DNA from: Pseudoprimorskyibacter sp.
GTDB taxonomy: Bacteria > Pseudomonadota > Alphaproteobacteria > Rhodobacterales > Rhodobacteraceae
Direction: 5' to 3'
Assembly: GCA_029251265.1 (NCBI GenBank)
Contig: JAQXDR010000212.1
Coordinates: forward strand, 1-42,235
Length of the DNA stretch: 42,235 nt
The stretch's first letter is position 1. Each line of letters starts with the position of its first letter. Positions 1-9,702 of this stretch are shown here, in pieces. The notes under the pieces were generated by a model that saw nothing but the letters and a program-made list of their open reading frames with translations, did not search any database and was not told the DNA's origin. Both the position numbers and the translations under genes were made by a program.

Positions 1-1
1 A

Positions 2-991
2 TCAGTTGGACTCCTTGTTAATAAAGGCTTCGTACGTTCCATACGCTTCGTAGCCATAATCGCCGTTATAAAGCGGTGCAAAGTTATGTTCTTGTGCCCA
101 TATGAACCAGTTGTCGACAACCGTCCCAGTCAAAAGGATCCCAATACCACCGGTGATCGGGGTCAAGACAGCAAACCACCAAGCCCATCTGTGGATGCCT
201 TCCATGGTAGCGTTAAAGCCCATGGTCCAGCGCCAGAAAAGAGCGGCACGTTCCGTGGCAGTCCCGCGATCATAGATCTGTTCCAGTTCGCGATCCCCAC
301 CAAACCGGGTAACGGCTAGAATGGTGGCGCCATGCATAGCAAACAACAACACCGATCCGTAAAGGAACACGATCGAAAGGCAGTGGAACGGATTATAGTA
401 CAGATTTCCGTATCGGATGGAAAACGCGGTTGTCCAGTCCAAGTGTGGGAAAATACCGTATGGAACAGCCTCGGACCACGATCCCATCAGTAATGGACGG
501 ATCAGACCCAAGACAAGGAACAACCAGACCGCAGATGCGAATGCCCAAGCGACATGCTTGCCCAGTTTTTGTTCCTGGGCCAATAGATAAGAGCGTAACA
601 ACCAAGTACAAACACTTACCAGAAGAAAGAGGCTTGAAATGATATACCAACCACCATCATTTAAAGGTGGGATCGACAATCCATATTCCGGACTTGGTGG
701 TTCCAACGCCAGCCAAAACAGCTGGCGGATCATTTCAGGCAGGGACCAGTCGACCTGAGCCAACATGTTCATGCCGACAATAAAGAACCACAGCGCTCCA
801 GTCGCAAGCGAGATCATGCCCGTCCAGCCTAGATAGATCGGGCCAATCTGCGCGTTGCCAACATAGCCGACCAGTGTGGAAAAGAACGGTTTTCCACCGC
901 GCTCGGCCATCATCTTTCCGCTGTCGTCCATGCCCCATTCTGCGGGACCCTGAACCTGAACTTGTGTGAAAATGTTCTGATACTCAGGCAT
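2..991 (-). CDS. pufM: Photosynthetic reaction centre M subunit
   Basis: Membrane subunit that with PufL binds the special-pair bacteriochlorophylls, bacteriopheophytins and quinones. The 329-residue protein is complete, ending 2 bases from the window edge. Aligning by eye with Rhodobacter M (offset +1), the bacteriochlorophyll ligands H183 and H203, the iron ligands H220, E235 and H267, and the electron-transfer tyrosine Y211 are present. The position equal to Rhodobacter M-Phe197 is Tyr (Y198), as in several other purple bacteria, where it can hydrogen-bond a special-pair acetyl group. It starts 3 bases after the pufL stop, so it is last visible in the pufQBALM operon. Whether pufC or pufX follows cannot be seen. 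Confidence 0.98.
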   Translation of the reverse strand: MPEYQNIFTQVQVQGPAEWGMDDSGKMMAERGGKPFFSTLVGYVGNAQIGPIYLGWTGMISLATGALWFFIVGMNMLAQVDWSLPEMIRQLFWLALEPPSPEYGLSIPPLNDGGWYIISSLFLLVSVCTWLLRSYLLAQEQKLGKHVAWAFASAVWLFLVLGLIRPLLMGSWSEAVPYGIFPHLDWTTAFSIRYGNLYYNPFHCLSIVFLYGSVLLFAMHGATILAVTRFGGDRELEQIYDRGTATERAALFWRWTMGFNATMEGIHRWAWWFAVLTPITGGIGILLTGTVVDNWFIWAQEHNFAPLYNGDYGYEAYGTYEAFINKESN

Positions 992-994
992 AGA

Positions 995-1834
995 TCACAT
1001 CCCCATCTGCGAAGGCCAAATTGGCAATTCTAACCACCAGTTCCACCATTCTGGCCATCCTTTGGTCCAAACTGGGCCGGATATGATGATGCAAACAGCC
1101 GAGAAAAAGACCGCGTTTATGGCAAGCAGGAACCCCAGTCGGTGGATGCCAAGTGTTCCTATTGAGTACCCGATGAAGTCTCTAAAGAACGAGTCTTCAT
1201 GATCCGGGGTTTTCGCCAACTCGCCTTCTTCGGGATTTGCCGCCGACAGGATCAGCGCTCCGTGCAAGGCAAGCGCCAGCGTGGTTGTGAAAAACAGGGT
1301 TACCGCCAGCATATGCGCTGGATTGTAATGGAAGTGCAGGTAGGCATATCCGGTATTAGAGACCCAATCGAGGTGACTAAAAATCCCGTAAGGAAATCCA
1401 TGTCCCCATGCGCCCATTAACAATGGTCGAAAAATGACAAGTGTGACGTAGGCAAGGATCGCAAAGCTGAAAGCAAAGGGCACGTGATATCCCATGCCTA
1501 GCTTTCGGCAAATTTCGACTTCACGCAACGCCCAGCTTACAAAGGCACAGGTGGCGCACATCGTAATGATTTGCCAAAGTCCACCTTCCATTAGTGGCGC
1601 CAAACCTAGCCCATAGCTGAGGTCCGGTGGCGCTATATTGATGAGCCACGGATTGAAGGTGCCTTGTTGTGAGGCCCCCCAAAAGATCAATATCGTGCCT
1701 AGGACTGCAAAGAAAACGGTCGTGACACCAAAGAAGCCGACGTAGAAGGGGCCGACCCAGAAATCAAACAGATCGCCGCCTATCAAGGTCCCTCCCCGAA
1801 CGCGGTATTTTTTCTCAAAACTGAGCATCGCCAT
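995..1834 (-). CDS. pufL: Photosynthetic reaction centre L subunit
   Basis: Pairs with PufM to form the reaction-centre core; five membrane helices are expected. The 279-residue length is normal. With an offset of +1 from Rhodobacter numbering, H154 and H174 (bacteriochlorophyll), H169, and H191 and H231 (iron) are kept, as are the QB-side E213, D214, Y223 and S224. Position 167, two residues before H169, is His where Rhodobacter L has Asn; this is close to the special pair. A GGAG Shine-Dalgarno lies 8-9 bases before the ATG. The gene follows the pufBA hairpin, so its mRNA level is probably lower than that of pufBA. Confidence 0.98.
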   Translation of the reverse strand: MAMLSFEKKYRVRGGTLIGGDLFDFWVGPFYVGFFGVTTVFFAVLGTILIFWGASQQGTFNPWLINIAPPDLSYGLGLAPLMEGGLWQIITMCATCAFVSWALREVEICRKLGMGYHVPFAFSFAILAYVTLVIFRPLLMGAWGHGFPYGIFSHLDWVSNTGYAYLHFHYNPAHMLAVTLFFTTTLALALHGALILSAANPEEGELAKTPDHEDSFFRDFIGYSIGTLGIHRLGFLLAINAVFFSAVCIIISGPVWTKGWPEWWNWWLELPIWPSQMGM

Positions 1835-1888
1835 GGGATATAACTCCGGTGATGGCGGCCATCATGGGCCGTCGATTGTCTATTAAGT

Positions 1889-1915
1889 GTCGCGGGCAGG
1901 GACCCCGCCCGCGAC
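1889..1915 (-). promoter_or_regulatory. pufA-pufL intercistronic hairpin
   Basis: A perfect 9-bp G/C-rich stem (arms 1889-1897 and 1907-1915, 9-base loop) lies 21 bases after the pufA stop. In Rhodobacter the matching puf hairpin protects the pufBA transcript from 3' decay, so LH1 mRNA exceeds pufLM mRNA. The same role is inferred here. There is no long U-run, so it looks like a stabiliser or attenuator more than a full terminator. Confidence 0.8.
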
Positions 1916-1935
1916 GTTTTCTTATGAACAGGTGG

Positions 1936-2109
1936 TTACTGGCCGCTTGCGCGGTTATCCGCGGCAATTTCAAACCAGTTGTAGCCTTCGGCTCCTGTGC
2001 TTAGCAGGACGAGGTGAATCATCGCCGCCAAAAGGAACAGAAAGGCACCTTGTGCTACGAACACACGGCGCGGATCAAACACCAGCCAGATCTTGTAGAA
2101 CTTGGACAT
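1936..2109 (-). CDS. pufA: LH1 antenna alpha polypeptide
   Basis: Short gene found by direct translation: 57 residues beginning MSKFYKIW and ending RASGQ. It is the alpha chain of the core light-harvesting ring. It has a basic N-terminal segment with FDPRR, one membrane helix (about residues 14-36) and His32, the bacteriochlorophyll axial ligand. The downstream NWFE segment is usual for LH1 alpha. The start is 15 bases after the pufB stop, with a GAGGG Shine-Dalgarno 8 bases upstream. The hairpin at 1889-1915 follows. Confidence 0.97.
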   Translation of the reverse strand: MSKFYKIWLVFDPRRVFVAQGAFLFLLAAMIHLVLLSTGAEGYNWFEIAADNRASGQ

Positions 2110-2124
2110 GGATTAATCCCTCAC

Positions 2125-2274
2125 TCAGAACCACGGACGCCAGATGAACACCGCCAGATGAGCCACCACGGCGACGGCCGAGAACAGCACTAGCCCGCTC
2201 ATATAGACGGAGTGCAGTTCTTGCGCCTGTTCGTCGGTTAGACCTGTGAAAGACAGGTCACTGTTATCAGCCAT
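2125..2274 (-). CDS. pufB: LH1 antenna beta polypeptide
   Basis: Short gene found by direct translation: 49 residues, [20 protein letters not shown] onward, ending RPWF. It is the beta chain of the core antenna. H39 in the single membrane helix is the bacteriochlorophyll ligand, and the upstream H21 is also typical of beta chains. The WRPWF end matches the family. A GGAGGAA Shine-Dalgarno lies just upstream. It precedes pufA in the usual pufBA order. Confidence 0.97.
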   Translation of the reverse strand: MADNSDLSFTGLTDEQAQELHSVYMSGLVLFSAVAVVAHLAVFIWRPWF

Positions 2275-2301
2275 AAAGATTCCTCCGGAAGTTTACGCTG
2301 A

Positions 2302-2320
2302 CGCCGCAAACCCTGCGGCG
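2302..2320 (-). promoter_or_regulatory. Hairpin in the pufQ-pufB spacer
   Basis: The 90-base pufQ-pufB spacer holds a perfect 7-bp stem (2302-2308 with 2314-2320, 5-base loop) directly next to a GGGGCCCC self-complementary run at 2320-2327. On the transcript it sits about 27 bases before the pufB start. It may set the 5' end of processed pufBA mRNA; this role is inferred from Rhodobacter puf mRNA processing. Confidence 0.55.
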
Positions 2321-2364
2321 GGGCCCCGCCCGTCTCTCACGACGAGCGGATCTCGGTTCGTCCG

Positions 2365-2574
2365 TCAATTTGAGAAAATGACGGGCGTTATTCTGTCGGC
2401 TTCAAGCCATGCTCGGGCAAGAGGGCCCGGGACATTTAGGGTGCTGCGTCGAAACACGTCACACACCCATTCAATTGCTGCAAACGGCAACGCCGCTATG
2501 AAGATGATCGTAAAATATACGACAAACTCGCCTGACCGACGGCGTTTATGCCTTACGTCTGGGGAAGTGCTCAT
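2365..2574 (-). CDS. pufQ: PufQ, small membrane protein of the puf operon
   Basis: 69 residues: a basic N-terminus (HKRRRSGEF), one hydrophobic helix at about residues 18-35 ([14 protein letters not shown] region) and a polar tail. Length, basic head, helix and place between bchZ and pufB match PufQ, which in Rhodobacter promotes bacteriochlorophyll and antenna formation, perhaps as a pigment carrier. The start overlaps the bchZ stop as ATGA, so it is translationally coupled. The family is weakly conserved, so the call rests partly on context. Confidence 0.85.
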   Translation of the reverse strand: MSTSPDVRHKRRRSGEFVVYFTIIFIAALPFAAIEWVCDVFRRSTLNVPGPLARAWLEADRITPVIFSN

Positions 2575-4046
2575 TTCGGATCTCCTTCTTCAGTGGATAA
2601 GGGTGCCAGAGCTTCAACATCACGTGCGGTGACGTGCTGTGCTCCACTGGCAAGTGCTGCGGCTTCTGCTGCATCGCGAAGCGATTTCGCTGCAGAAATG
2701 CGGGTCAGAACAGGATGGCTTTGCAAAACTCGCTCCAACGCTGCTGCGGCCTCTGGCTCCCAGGCCAAATCGCGACGAAGCGGGGTAGGGGTTGCGTTCG
2801 TTTGATCCATTTCAGACGCCAACGGCAGGATTTCAAACAAGGCATCGAACAGTCCGTTGCAAACCTCTTGTATAAGGTAGGTCGCACCGGCATATCCCAT
2901 GAATGGTGTGCCGGTGGCCCGTCTGATGGCGGCGCCGGGGAACGACGCGGGGATAAACGTGGGTTTTGGACCAAATCCGCCACGTGTTTCCGCGAGGTAA
3001 ATCTTTTCGTTGATTGACCCCATTAAAACCAAGGGCTTCTTTGTGTGGATATCGGAGCGAATACTTGCGTTGTCTGTCTTGGCACCAGCCACTCTAGATA
3101 CCGCAAACGCACAGGGCAGGCCCATGTCCTCTTCTAAGAACAAGCGGATACCACGGGTATATGTTTCGCTTGCCACGATGCCAAAGCTGGCAGTTGCAAA
3201 GAAATCCTGTGTCACCGACCGCCACAAATCCCAAATCGGTTTGATGGTCGAGTGCTTTTCGCGTGTGATGAAAGGCTCTGGATCAAGGTCAAGTAGACCA
3301 CCAAGCTCGCGCAGGAACTTTGTTGTGCTGTCTAACCCAATAGGAGCTTGCAAATAAGGCTTACCAAGAACTTCGGCAAGGCCCCTCCCAAATTCGCGGT
3401 ACATGCAAACATTGACATCCGCATTCACAAGCTCGCGCATTTCAGCAACATGCGCCCCAAGCGGCATGACCATGTTGACCTCGGCTCCGATCCCTTCGAT
3501 CAAACGTCTAATCTCGGCCAGATCAGACGGCATATTAAAGGTCCCATACATCGGACCCAGAATATTGACTCGCGGTTTTGCATCTGTTGGACGCTTCTTT
3601 TCAGACGGCATCCGGCCTTTCGTCATTCCAAATTCGGTAAAGATCCATGTCATTGCCCGATCGGCCGCCTGCCACTGGTCTTCGTCGATTGTGCGCGGCA
3701 GAAACCTTTGCAGGTTTGTGCCTTGGGGCGTAACACCGCCACCAATCATTTCAGCGATTGAGCCGGTCACAACAACTGCTGGCAATGCTGGATCAAGTGT
3801 TTTCCAAGCGCGCTTCATCGCGCCTTCAGTACCGTCGCGGCCCAGTTCTTCTTCGCCAAGACCTGTGACGACAATCGGAAGTTCGTGTGGGGGCAGGGCA
3901 TCTGAATAATGCAGAACGGATGTAACGGGAAGGTTTTCGCAGCCAACTGGACCATCGATCACGACTTGCAAGCCTTTGACGGCGCAGAATGCATAGACAG
4001 CACCCCAGTAGCCACCGGCACGATCATGATCCAGTATCAAAGCCAT
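2571..4046 (-). CDS. bchZ: Chlorophyllide a reductase subunit Z
   Basis: One half of the nitrogenase-like catalytic component (BchYZ)2 of chlorophyllide a oxidoreductase, which reduces ring B on the way to bacteriochlorophyllide. I chose the ATG at 4046 (491 residues, [15 protein letters not shown] start). The longer frame to 4145 adds 33 residues foreign to the family, whereas this start overlaps the bchY stop as ATGA. C36 in [10 protein letters not shown] matches the BchZ [4Fe-4S] ligand. A long family-specific region with [14 protein letters not shown] follows. Lies in bchC-X-Y-Z-pufQ. Confidence 0.97.
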   Translation of the reverse strand: MALILDHDRAGGYWGAVYAFCAVKGLQVVIDGPVGCENLPVTSVLHYSDALPPHELPIVVTGLGEEELGRDGTEGAMKRAWKTLDPALPAVVVTGSIAEMIGGGVTPQGTNLQRFLPRTIDEDQWQAADRAMTWIFTEFGMTKGRMPSEKKRPTDAKPRVNILGPMYGTFNMPSDLAEIRRLIEGIGAEVNMVMPLGAHVAEMRELVNADVNVCMYREFGRGLAEVLGKPYLQAPIGLDSTTKFLRELGGLLDLDPEPFITREKHSTIKPIWDLWRSVTQDFFATASFGIVASETYTRGIRLFLEEDMGLPCAFAVSRVAGAKTDNASIRSDIHTKKPLVLMGSINEKIYLAETRGGFGPKPTFIPASFPGAAIRRATGTPFMGYAGATYLIQEVCNGLFDALFEILPLASEMDQTNATPTPLRRDLAWEPEAAAALERVLQSHPVLTRISAAKSLRDAAEAAALASGAQHVTARDVEALAPLSTEEGDPK

Positions 4047-5575
4047 CAGATCATTTCCTGCGCTTTTGCGGCACGCGCTTTTTTCTCGAGCTTCTTTTGA
4101 TGTAGAGCCCGGAAGTCTGGACGAACGTTGGGCGTACCTTCCCAAATTCCAGCAGTGTCGCCCTGGCCCACATCTTCAAAGAAGCCCTGCATGCGAGCCA
4201 TACGATCTTTGTTTGCGCAAGCGGCGTTTATGACCTGAGCAAGTGATCCCGCACCAGCGGGTCCCATCAAGGGCCGGGCCGAGATCAGATTTGTGAAATA
4301 CAATGATGGTATTCCAAGTGTTTTGGCCTTTTGTACGACAGGGGTCGTGCCAATGGCCAAATCTGGCTGGATGGCCTCCATCGCAGCACAATCATCTTCT
4401 AGCGAAGCACGAAATTTGACTTTCACGCCTTTGTCGGCGAGCCACGCTGCGTCTTCTTGATTTGCCGCAGTTCTGGGGCAGGCTGTACCAACATATGGAA
4501 GCTTGGCACCGCTTTCGATTAGCAGTCGTGCAACCAGCAATTCGCTGCCTTCATAACCTGACAACGTGATTGTTGCTGATATTGGAGCATTGGCCAGCGC
4601 GCCGGAAATAGCAGGTATCCATGCGTTTTGTGCAGCAGCAATCCTATCTGTTGATACGCCGTAAGCCTCACCAACCGCTGCCAGCCAAGCGGCCGTGCCA
4701 TCAACGCCAACGGGGGCTGATCCTATGACCGAACGACCAGCGGCCTCGAATTCGCGGGTTGTGGCCGTGTAAAATGGGTGGATTGCAGCCGCGGCAGGGC
4801 AATCTAGAGCTGCATATAACTCGCGCCATTCACGGACAGGCACAACAGGACCCGTGGCAAGTCCCAATGGCGCAATCATTTGACCAATCACCATCGGGTC
4901 AGCTGGGAACATCTCACCCATGAGTGCGAGGGCAGGGCGATCATCTTTGCGGCCTTCGGGACGCTGAACGGGGCCTGCTTCGGCTTCTTTGCGGGCATAG
5001 GCCAGCATTGCGCCGGTTAAGACGTCCTTTGCCTCGGCATGTGTGGGCACACCAAAGCCGGGCACATCTATACCAATAATGCGAACACCGTTGATTTCGT
5101 CCGGCAACAATCGCAACGGAACACCACTTGCGGTTGGAACACATAGGTTCGTGACAACGATGGCGTCCAACTTGTCTGGATCCGCGAGGTCAAACACCGA
5201 CTCGCGGATGTCTTCGAACAATTTGCCAGTCACCAAAGTTTCAGAGTCAAACGGCACATATCCCACAGACCGTCTGGCACCATAAAAATGTGACACAAAA
5301 CTGAGCCCATAGACGCAGCACGCTGAGCCAGACAGAACCGTCGCAACACGTTTCATACGTAAACCCACGCGGAGCGATCCGAATGCAGGACACATGCTTT
5401 GGGGCTTGTCATGAGGCCCCATCGGATAATCCGCCGCATACCTGTCCAGAATTTCTGACGCGCCGGCCGCCTTTGCAGCCTTCTTGAGCTCGGCAGCAGA
5501 CGAACAACCACCGTCAACAGGAGCGACAGAGATGGGCTCATCAATCTCCGATGACATATCTTCAGGCATCGTCAT
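4046..5575 (-). CDS. bchY: Chlorophyllide a reductase subunit Y
   Basis: Partner of BchZ in the catalytic component of chlorophyllide a oxidoreductase. It has 509 residues. C62, C87 and C145 stand where the three BchY [4Fe-4S] ligands are expected; the fourth ligand comes from BchZ. The start overlaps the end of bchX by 14 bases; a second ATG two codons in (5569) is equally possible. The stop overlaps the bchZ start. Confidence 0.97.
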   Translation of the reverse strand: MTMPEDMSSEIDEPISVAPVDGGCSSAAELKKAAKAAGASEILDRYAADYPMGPHDKPQSMCPAFGSLRVGLRMKRVATVLSGSACCVYGLSFVSHFYGARRSVGYVPFDSETLVTGKLFEDIRESVFDLADPDKLDAIVVTNLCVPTASGVPLRLLPDEINGVRIIGIDVPGFGVPTHAEAKDVLTGAMLAYARKEAEAGPVQRPEGRKDDRPALALMGEMFPADPMVIGQMIAPLGLATGPVVPVREWRELYAALDCPAAAAIHPFYTATTREFEAAGRSVIGSAPVGVDGTAAWLAAVGEAYGVSTDRIAAAQNAWIPAISGALANAPISATITLSGYEGSELLVARLLIESGAKLPYVGTACPRTAANQEDAAWLADKGVKVKFRASLEDDCAAMEAIQPDLAIGTTPVVQKAKTLGIPSLYFTNLISARPLMGPAGAGSLAQVINAACANKDRMARMQGFFEDVGQGDTAGIWEGTPNVRPDFRALHQKKLEKKARAAKAQEMI

Positions 5576-6560
5576 AGATGACCTCCAAAGATGGCCTTAC
5601 GGCAGATTTAGAGCCGCGCATGTCCTCGTCAGATGCGGGAACAAGTTCGATGCCTGCGCCGGTTTCCTTGCCGTCAAACAATCCAAGCAGCCCATCCTGA
5701 TCCAAAGGCGTTGGTCGAACGGGCGGGGCTTCAGCGACATTGACGCCCAATTCGGCAAACAAAGGCCCCCATTCGCAGGCATCAGTGCCAACGATCTGAT
5801 AATTTGCCGATTTTCGGCGAAGGTCTTCGTCCTGTGGGATCGCCGCCAGGATTGGAATTCCCACTGCGTCTGAAAACGCGGCGGCCTCACCCGTGCCGTC
5901 GTCTTTGTTGATGACAAGTCCGGCGACACCAACATTCCCGCCAAGCTTGCGGAAATACTCGACAGCCGAGCAAACATTGTTTGCCACATACAGAGATTGC
6001 AGGTCGTTCGAGGCGACCAGAATGACCTTTTGCGCCATATCCCGTGCGATGGGCAAACCAAAGCCGCCACACACCACATCACCCAGAAAATCCAGAAGAA
6101 CGTAGTCAAAATCCCAGTCGTGAAACCCAAGTTTTTCGAGCAGCTCAAAGCCGTGAATGATGCCACGTCCGCCGCAGCCACGGCCCACCTCGGGCCCACC
6201 CAATTCCATGGCAAACACGCCGCCACGTTTGTAGCAGACATCCCCAATCTTGACCTCTTCACCGGCAAGCTTCTTACGGGTCGAGGTTTCGATGATTGTT
6301 GGGCAGGCTTTGCCACCAAACAAAAGGGATGTCGTGTCTGACTTTGGATCACAGCCGATAAGCAAGACGCGTTTGCCTTGCTCGGCCATCATGTGGCTAA
6401 GATTTGCAAGCGTAAAGCTTTTGCCAATCCCACCTTTGCCATAGATAGCGATGATCTGCGTCTTTTTCAAAGAACCAGCTGGAACAACGTCAGCCAAATC
6501 GGTTTCGGCCTCATCACGCAGGCGTTCATCATAACTCTTAAGGTTAGGAATATCCTTCAT
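5562..6560 (-). CDS. bchX: Chlorophyllide a reductase iron protein (subunit X)
   Basis: NifH-like ATPase that passes electrons to BchYZ. The frame can begin at a GTG at 6596, but I prefer the ATG at 6560 (332 residues, [14 protein letters not shown]). It overlaps the bchC stop as ATGA, has a GGAG about 9 bases upstream, and fits BchX family starts. The P-loop GKGGIGKSF is at 41-49 with Phe at the final position, typical for BchX against Thr in BchL. C129 and C164 are the bridging cluster ligands. Confidence 0.97.
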   Translation of the reverse strand: MKDIPNLKSYDERLRDEAETDLADVVPAGSLKKTQIIAIYGKGGIGKSFTLANLSHMMAEQGKRVLLIGCDPKSDTTSLLFGGKACPTIIETSTRKKLAGEEVKIGDVCYKRGGVFAMELGGPEVGRGCGGRGIIHGFELLEKLGFHDWDFDYVLLDFLGDVVCGGFGLPIARDMAQKVILVASNDLQSLYVANNVCSAVEYFRKLGGNVGVAGLVINKDDGTGEAAAFSDAVGIPILAAIPQDEDLRRKSANYQIVGTDACEWGPLFAELGVNVAEAPPVRPTPLDQDGLLGLFDGKETGAGIELVPASDEDMRGSKSAVRPSLEVIYDDA

Positions 6561-7498
6561 GATACTGTTCTCCAATCTAAAATCATCTTTAGACACCGAT
6601 CATCACTGAACGCCTGCGCGTATGCGTGCGGCGCATCTGAGGCGTGCTTGTGATGCGTCAACAATCCATCGAGCGACAGCGTTCCAGACTCTAACAAGCG
6701 GCGCACGGCGATCATATCTTCTGGCGACCATTCCGCAGCGACCCTCAGGCGAGCCTCACGCATGAAAGCGGGCGCAAATGCAAATTGTAGGGGCGCGGCA
6801 TAGAAACCGGCCAAGACGACCTCGCCACCGCGAATTAGACGCCCAATCAAACCGTCGAGTCCGGCACCATGGCCGGATGCATCATATATTGAACGATAGT
6901 CCCGCCGTGGATCCTGATCGGGATGGACGACCTGATAGCCTTGCGCACCATGTGCTCGATCAGGATTAATCTCGTGTATCACCGGCGACGGGGCGCCTAG
7001 CGCAACCGTCAGCCGCGCAAGCAAACGCCCTAAAATTCCATGACCTATGATCAAATCAGGCAAAGTTGCATTTGGGCCGGTGAGGGCATGATGCGCAGTG
7101 GCAGCAAGCGCCAATAACACACCTTGCGCCTCAAAAGCCCGATCAATTTTTGTCAGGCGATCGGCAGAGGTATGGATGCGTTTTGACGCTGCTCCAAAAA
7201 GACCACGAGCGCCCTGATAGCATGTGCCGCCAGGTATGAATACATGATCACCAACCACAAGACCTTGACCAGACTTAGCCTCGACAACTTCGCCGACAGC
7301 TTCGTAGCCTGGTACCAAAGGATAGCCCATCCCCGGGAAAGACGGCATGTCGCCCGTCCAAAACAGCTTTTCTGTTCCGGTGGAGATACCTGAATACCGT
7401 GTCTCAACAACGACGTCATTTGACGCCTTCTCGGTCAGCTCAAGATCACAAAGTGAAATGTTTCCCGGACCGGCAAGAACAACCGCGTGCGTTTCCAT
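6557..7498 (-). CDS. bchC: Bacteriochlorophyllide a dehydrogenase (C3 hydroxyethyl oxidation)
   Basis: 313-residue medium-chain dehydrogenase-like protein. It oxidises the 3-hydroxyethyl group made by BchF to acetyl, giving bacteriochlorophyllide a. Visible family features are the N-terminal [21 protein letters not shown]-type segment, the [12 protein letters not shown] block and [12 protein letters not shown] for the nucleotide-binding fold. A GGGAGG Shine-Dalgarno precedes the ATG at 7498. Expression probably runs from crtEF readthrough and from its own promoter in the 122-base gap, where two perfect PpsR sites lie. Confidence 0.96.
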   Translation of the reverse strand: METHAVVLAGPGNISLCDLELTEKASNDVVVETRYSGISTGTEKLFWTGDMPSFPGMGYPLVPGYEAVGEVVEAKSGQGLVVGDHVFIPGGTCYQGARGLFGAASKRIHTSADRLTKIDRAFEAQGVLLALAATAHHALTGPNATLPDLIIGHGILGRLLARLTVALGAPSPVIHEINPDRAHGAQGYQVVHPDQDPRRDYRSIYDASGHGAGLDGLIGRLIRGGEVVLAGFYAAPLQFAFAPAFMREARLRVAAEWSPEDMIAVRRLLESGTLSLDGLLTHHKHASDAPHAYAQAFSDDRCLKMILDWRTVS

Positions 7499-7590
7499 TT
7501 ACGATGCCCTCCCTGTTCCTGTCTGGCATTTCTCAGAATCGCCGCGACTGCTTATTGTTGTTGGAGTAAGTCTAGATTGACAGTTTGTAT

Positions 7591-7608
7591 TGTCAATAAA
7601 AAGTGACA
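7591..7608. promoter_or_regulatory. PpsR/CrtJ operator 1 of bchC
   Basis: Perfect TGT-N12-ACA (TGTCA-N8-TGACA) in the crtF-bchC gap. On the minus strand a TTGACA -35 candidate (7596-7591) is inside the site and a weak TAGACT -10 follows after 16 bases, so binding would block RNA polymerase. The half-site and spacing match the consensus for PpsR, which is encoded in this window. Confidence 0.88.
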
Positions 7609-7618
7609 AAATGATACC

Positions 7619-7636
7619 TGTCAGATTAATTTGACA
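7619..7636. promoter_or_regulatory. PpsR/CrtJ operator 2 of bchC
   Basis: A second perfect TGTCA-N8-TGACA, centred 28 bases from operator 1. It includes the crtF stop codon and the last few crtF codons. Two PpsR sites in tandem are the usual arrangement for cooperative binding by PpsR/CrtJ. Confidence 0.85.
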
Positions 7637-8736
7637 GTTTCTAGAGTGGATGTGATGTAACTTCGACGCGTCTTTGGCCCGGTTGGCCTCGAAAACCCGC
7701 TCTTTTTTAGCAAATTCGAAAAGTCGTCCGCGCTGCGCGTCCGCCCTGTTCCCATTGCCCGGGTGTACATTGAAAAATAAACATCCGTTATGGGATCGGG
7801 AACCATGCCACCTGACATGGGTTCCGAAATAACCAGCGTCCCCCCAACGGGCAGGGCGCTGTGAATTGCGCGCAGCAATGCCAAAACGGTTTCGTCGTCA
7901 TGATCATAACAGACACGGACCAACGTAATAAGGTCTGCGCCGCAGGGAAGGGGATCTGAACGAAACGATCCAGGGTTGACCACAATACGGTCGGTCAGTC
8001 CTCGTTCAGCAATGTACCGCTTTGCGTCTGGTGCCGTTTGTGGAAGATCAAAGAGCGTCAGGCGCGGACTGCGATACGCCTTTCCCAATGCGCATAGAAA
8101 TGTCCCTGTTCCTCCGCCAATATCCATCACATGCGTCGCTTTGGCGAAAGAAACGAGGCTCAGGGTGTCGTCGGCAACCAAGTGCTGGCTGTCAGACATT
8201 AAATGTGAATACCGTTGCGCATCTTGTTTTGAAATCGTCGACCCAAAGACATAGGGCCAGAACTCTGCCAATGCCCCTCCCTGTGGTGAGCGCAGCATCG
8301 CAACTGGATCTTTAAGGTCCTCATAAAGCACGCGGTGGTGACGGATCATGTCTTGCAGACCCGGAACGCTCAATAACGCATGCCCCCGCGAGGCGAGTGT
8401 AAATCTGTTATCACGACGGCGCCGCAGCAGCCGCAAAGCCGCCCCCGCCTGAAGCAAAGCCTGCATACGATCTTCACTAAGTGAATTTAGCTGTGCGAGA
8501 GACCTGATCGACTGGGGTCCTGCCGCCAAACGTTCCAGTATCCCCAAGTCTACCAAGGCATATAACACCTGGCTTTCCACAAACCCCTGAATAAGTTTGA
8601 AAATCTCTGAACCTTCACGACGCACAAAGGGGCGCGTCAGCGGAAATTTCATCGCCCATCGCTGGAAAGACGGGCGACTTATCAAAGACGACCAGTTAAA
8701 GGGCTCAACCTCAGGCTTGGCGCTAAGATCGGTCAT
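7621..8736 (-). CDS. crtF: Hydroxyneurosporene O-methyltransferase
   Basis: 371-residue SAM-dependent methyltransferase that methylates the 1-hydroxy group added by CrtC in the spheroidene pathway. It has an N-terminal dimerisation/winged-helix region (about 45-130), then the SAM-binding motif DIGGGTG at 205-211, and a C-terminal catalytic fold. The start overlaps the crtE stop as ATGA. Its final codons overlap the second PpsR operator of bchC. Confidence 0.96.
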   Translation of the reverse strand: MTDLSAKPEVEPFNWSSLISRPSFQRWAMKFPLTRPFVRREGSEIFKLIQGFVESQVLYALVDLGILERLAAGPQSIRSLAQLNSLSEDRMQALLQAGAALRLLRRRRDNRFTLASRGHALLSVPGLQDMIRHHRVLYEDLKDPVAMLRSPQGGALAEFWPYVFGSTISKQDAQRYSHLMSDSQHLVADDTLSLVSFAKATHVMDIGGGTGTFLCALGKAYRSPRLTLFDLPQTAPDAKRYIAERGLTDRIVVNPGSFRSDPLPCGADLITLVRVCYDHDDETVLALLRAIHSALPVGGTLVISEPMSGGMVPDPITDVYFSMYTRAMGTGRTRSADDFSNLLKKSGFSRPTGPKTRRSYITSTLETVKLI

Positions 8737-9611
8737 TTGAAGGCGGTCGCGACTGTCCTTGGGACGATTGCATCAGCTTGCGCCCTGACAAGATGTGCCA
8801 ACTTTGCCTCTCCGGGACAGGATGGAATTGACGCAATCGCCCCTCCCAAAATATCATTCAGACGACTCATTGCTCCGCGCGCGCCAAGTTCCGAGACAGC
8901 ATTTGGTCGCCCGTGGCGATCATCTTGTCCTACAGGTTTACCCAAAGCGCCTTCATCAAAAAGCGCATCGCGTAAATCATCTGCAACCTGAAAGGCTTCT
9001 CCGATTCTTAATCCAAGTTCGGCCCAAGGTTCGGGATCATTTCCCGCTGCAATGGCTCCCATTTGAGTTGCCGCAACGAATAACCCTGCTGTCTTTGAAC
9101 AGTGATAGGCGTGTAAATCAATCACAGCTTCGCTTTCCCATCCTTGTCCGGCGCAGATCCCCCCTGGCATTCCGGATCTGTCCGACAGCGTGCGGATCAG
9201 GGCCAGCCCGCGGTCCGGGGCCGCATGTGCGGCGCGCGCCAATTCGTCAAATGCAAGCATAATAAGGCTGTCGCCGGCCAAGACGGCTAATGGTTCTGAA
9301 AACGCTTTATGGACCGATGGCTTGCCACGGCGCGTGTCGGCATCATCAAAACAGGGCAAATCATCATGTACCAACGAGGCACAATGCATCAATTCAAGCG
9401 CAGTCGCGGCGGCATCAGTTAAATGCGGTTGATCATCGCCACAGGCGAGCGCAACCGATACCAAAATGGTGGGGCGGATGCGCGCGCCACCTGGTGTGGT
9501 GGCATAAGACAGTGTCTGCGCCAACTTTGTTGGAACATCTTTACGTCCATGGCCCTGCGCCCGTGCGATGCAGGCGGAAAGTGCGCTGTTGATACGTGTT
9601 TTCTGAGACAT
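8733..9611 (-). CDS. crtE: Geranylgeranyl diphosphate synthase
   Basis: 292-residue trans-prenyltransferase. It makes GGPP, shared by carotenoids (CrtB) and the bacteriochlorophyll tail (BchG). The first aspartate-rich motif is DDLPCFDD at 83-90, with the bacterial DDxxxxD spacing, and the second is DDLRD at 211-215. A GAGAGGGC Shine-Dalgarno precedes the ATG. It is the first gene of the crtEF-bchCXYZ-puf superoperon and is divergent from crtD across 91 bases. Confidence 0.96.
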   Translation of the reverse strand: MSQKTRINSALSACIARAQGHGRKDVPTKLAQTLSYATTPGGARIRPTILVSVALACGDDQPHLTDAAATALELMHCASLVHDDLPCFDDADTRRGKPSVHKAFSEPLAVLAGDSLIMLAFDELARAAHAAPDRGLALIRTLSDRSGMPGGICAGQGWESEAVIDLHAYHCSKTAGLFVAATQMGAIAAGNDPEPWAELGLRIGEAFQVADDLRDALFDEGALGKPVGQDDRHGRPNAVSELGARGAMSRLNDILGGAIASIPSCPGEAKLAHLVRAQADAIVPRTVATAFK

Positions 9612-9702
9612 CTTGCCCTCTCTCGAGAAGTGTCAGTTTAAGTTTTCACTAATAGCGTAAATTATACTGGACATGTTCAGACGTTGAGTCAACAATTGCA
9701 AC
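9612..9702. promoter_or_regulatory. Divergent crtE/crtD control region
   Basis: A TATAAT on the minus strand (9666-9661) overlaps a TATACT on the plus strand (9663-9668), suggesting overlapping -10 boxes of the two promoters; both -35 regions are poor. Two degenerate PpsR-like sites with TGT-N12-TCA (9631-9648 and 9674-9691) flank them. An 8-bp perfect inverted repeat (GACATGTT at 9670-9677, AACATGTC at 9700-9707) straddles the crtD start codon. Confidence 0.5.

Noticed and set aside
1887-2147. 86-residue plus-strand frame over pufA
   Set aside because: Opposite strand of pufA/pufB, which are clear by translation.
4047-4145. Longer bchZ start at 4145
   Set aside because: The 33 extra residues lie inside bchY, do not resemble BchZ, and the ATG at 4046 shows the ATGA coupling and family N-terminus.
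6561-6596. GTG start of bchX at 6596
   Set aside because: The ATG at 6560 has a GGAG, overlaps the bchC stop as ATGA and fits the BchX family start.
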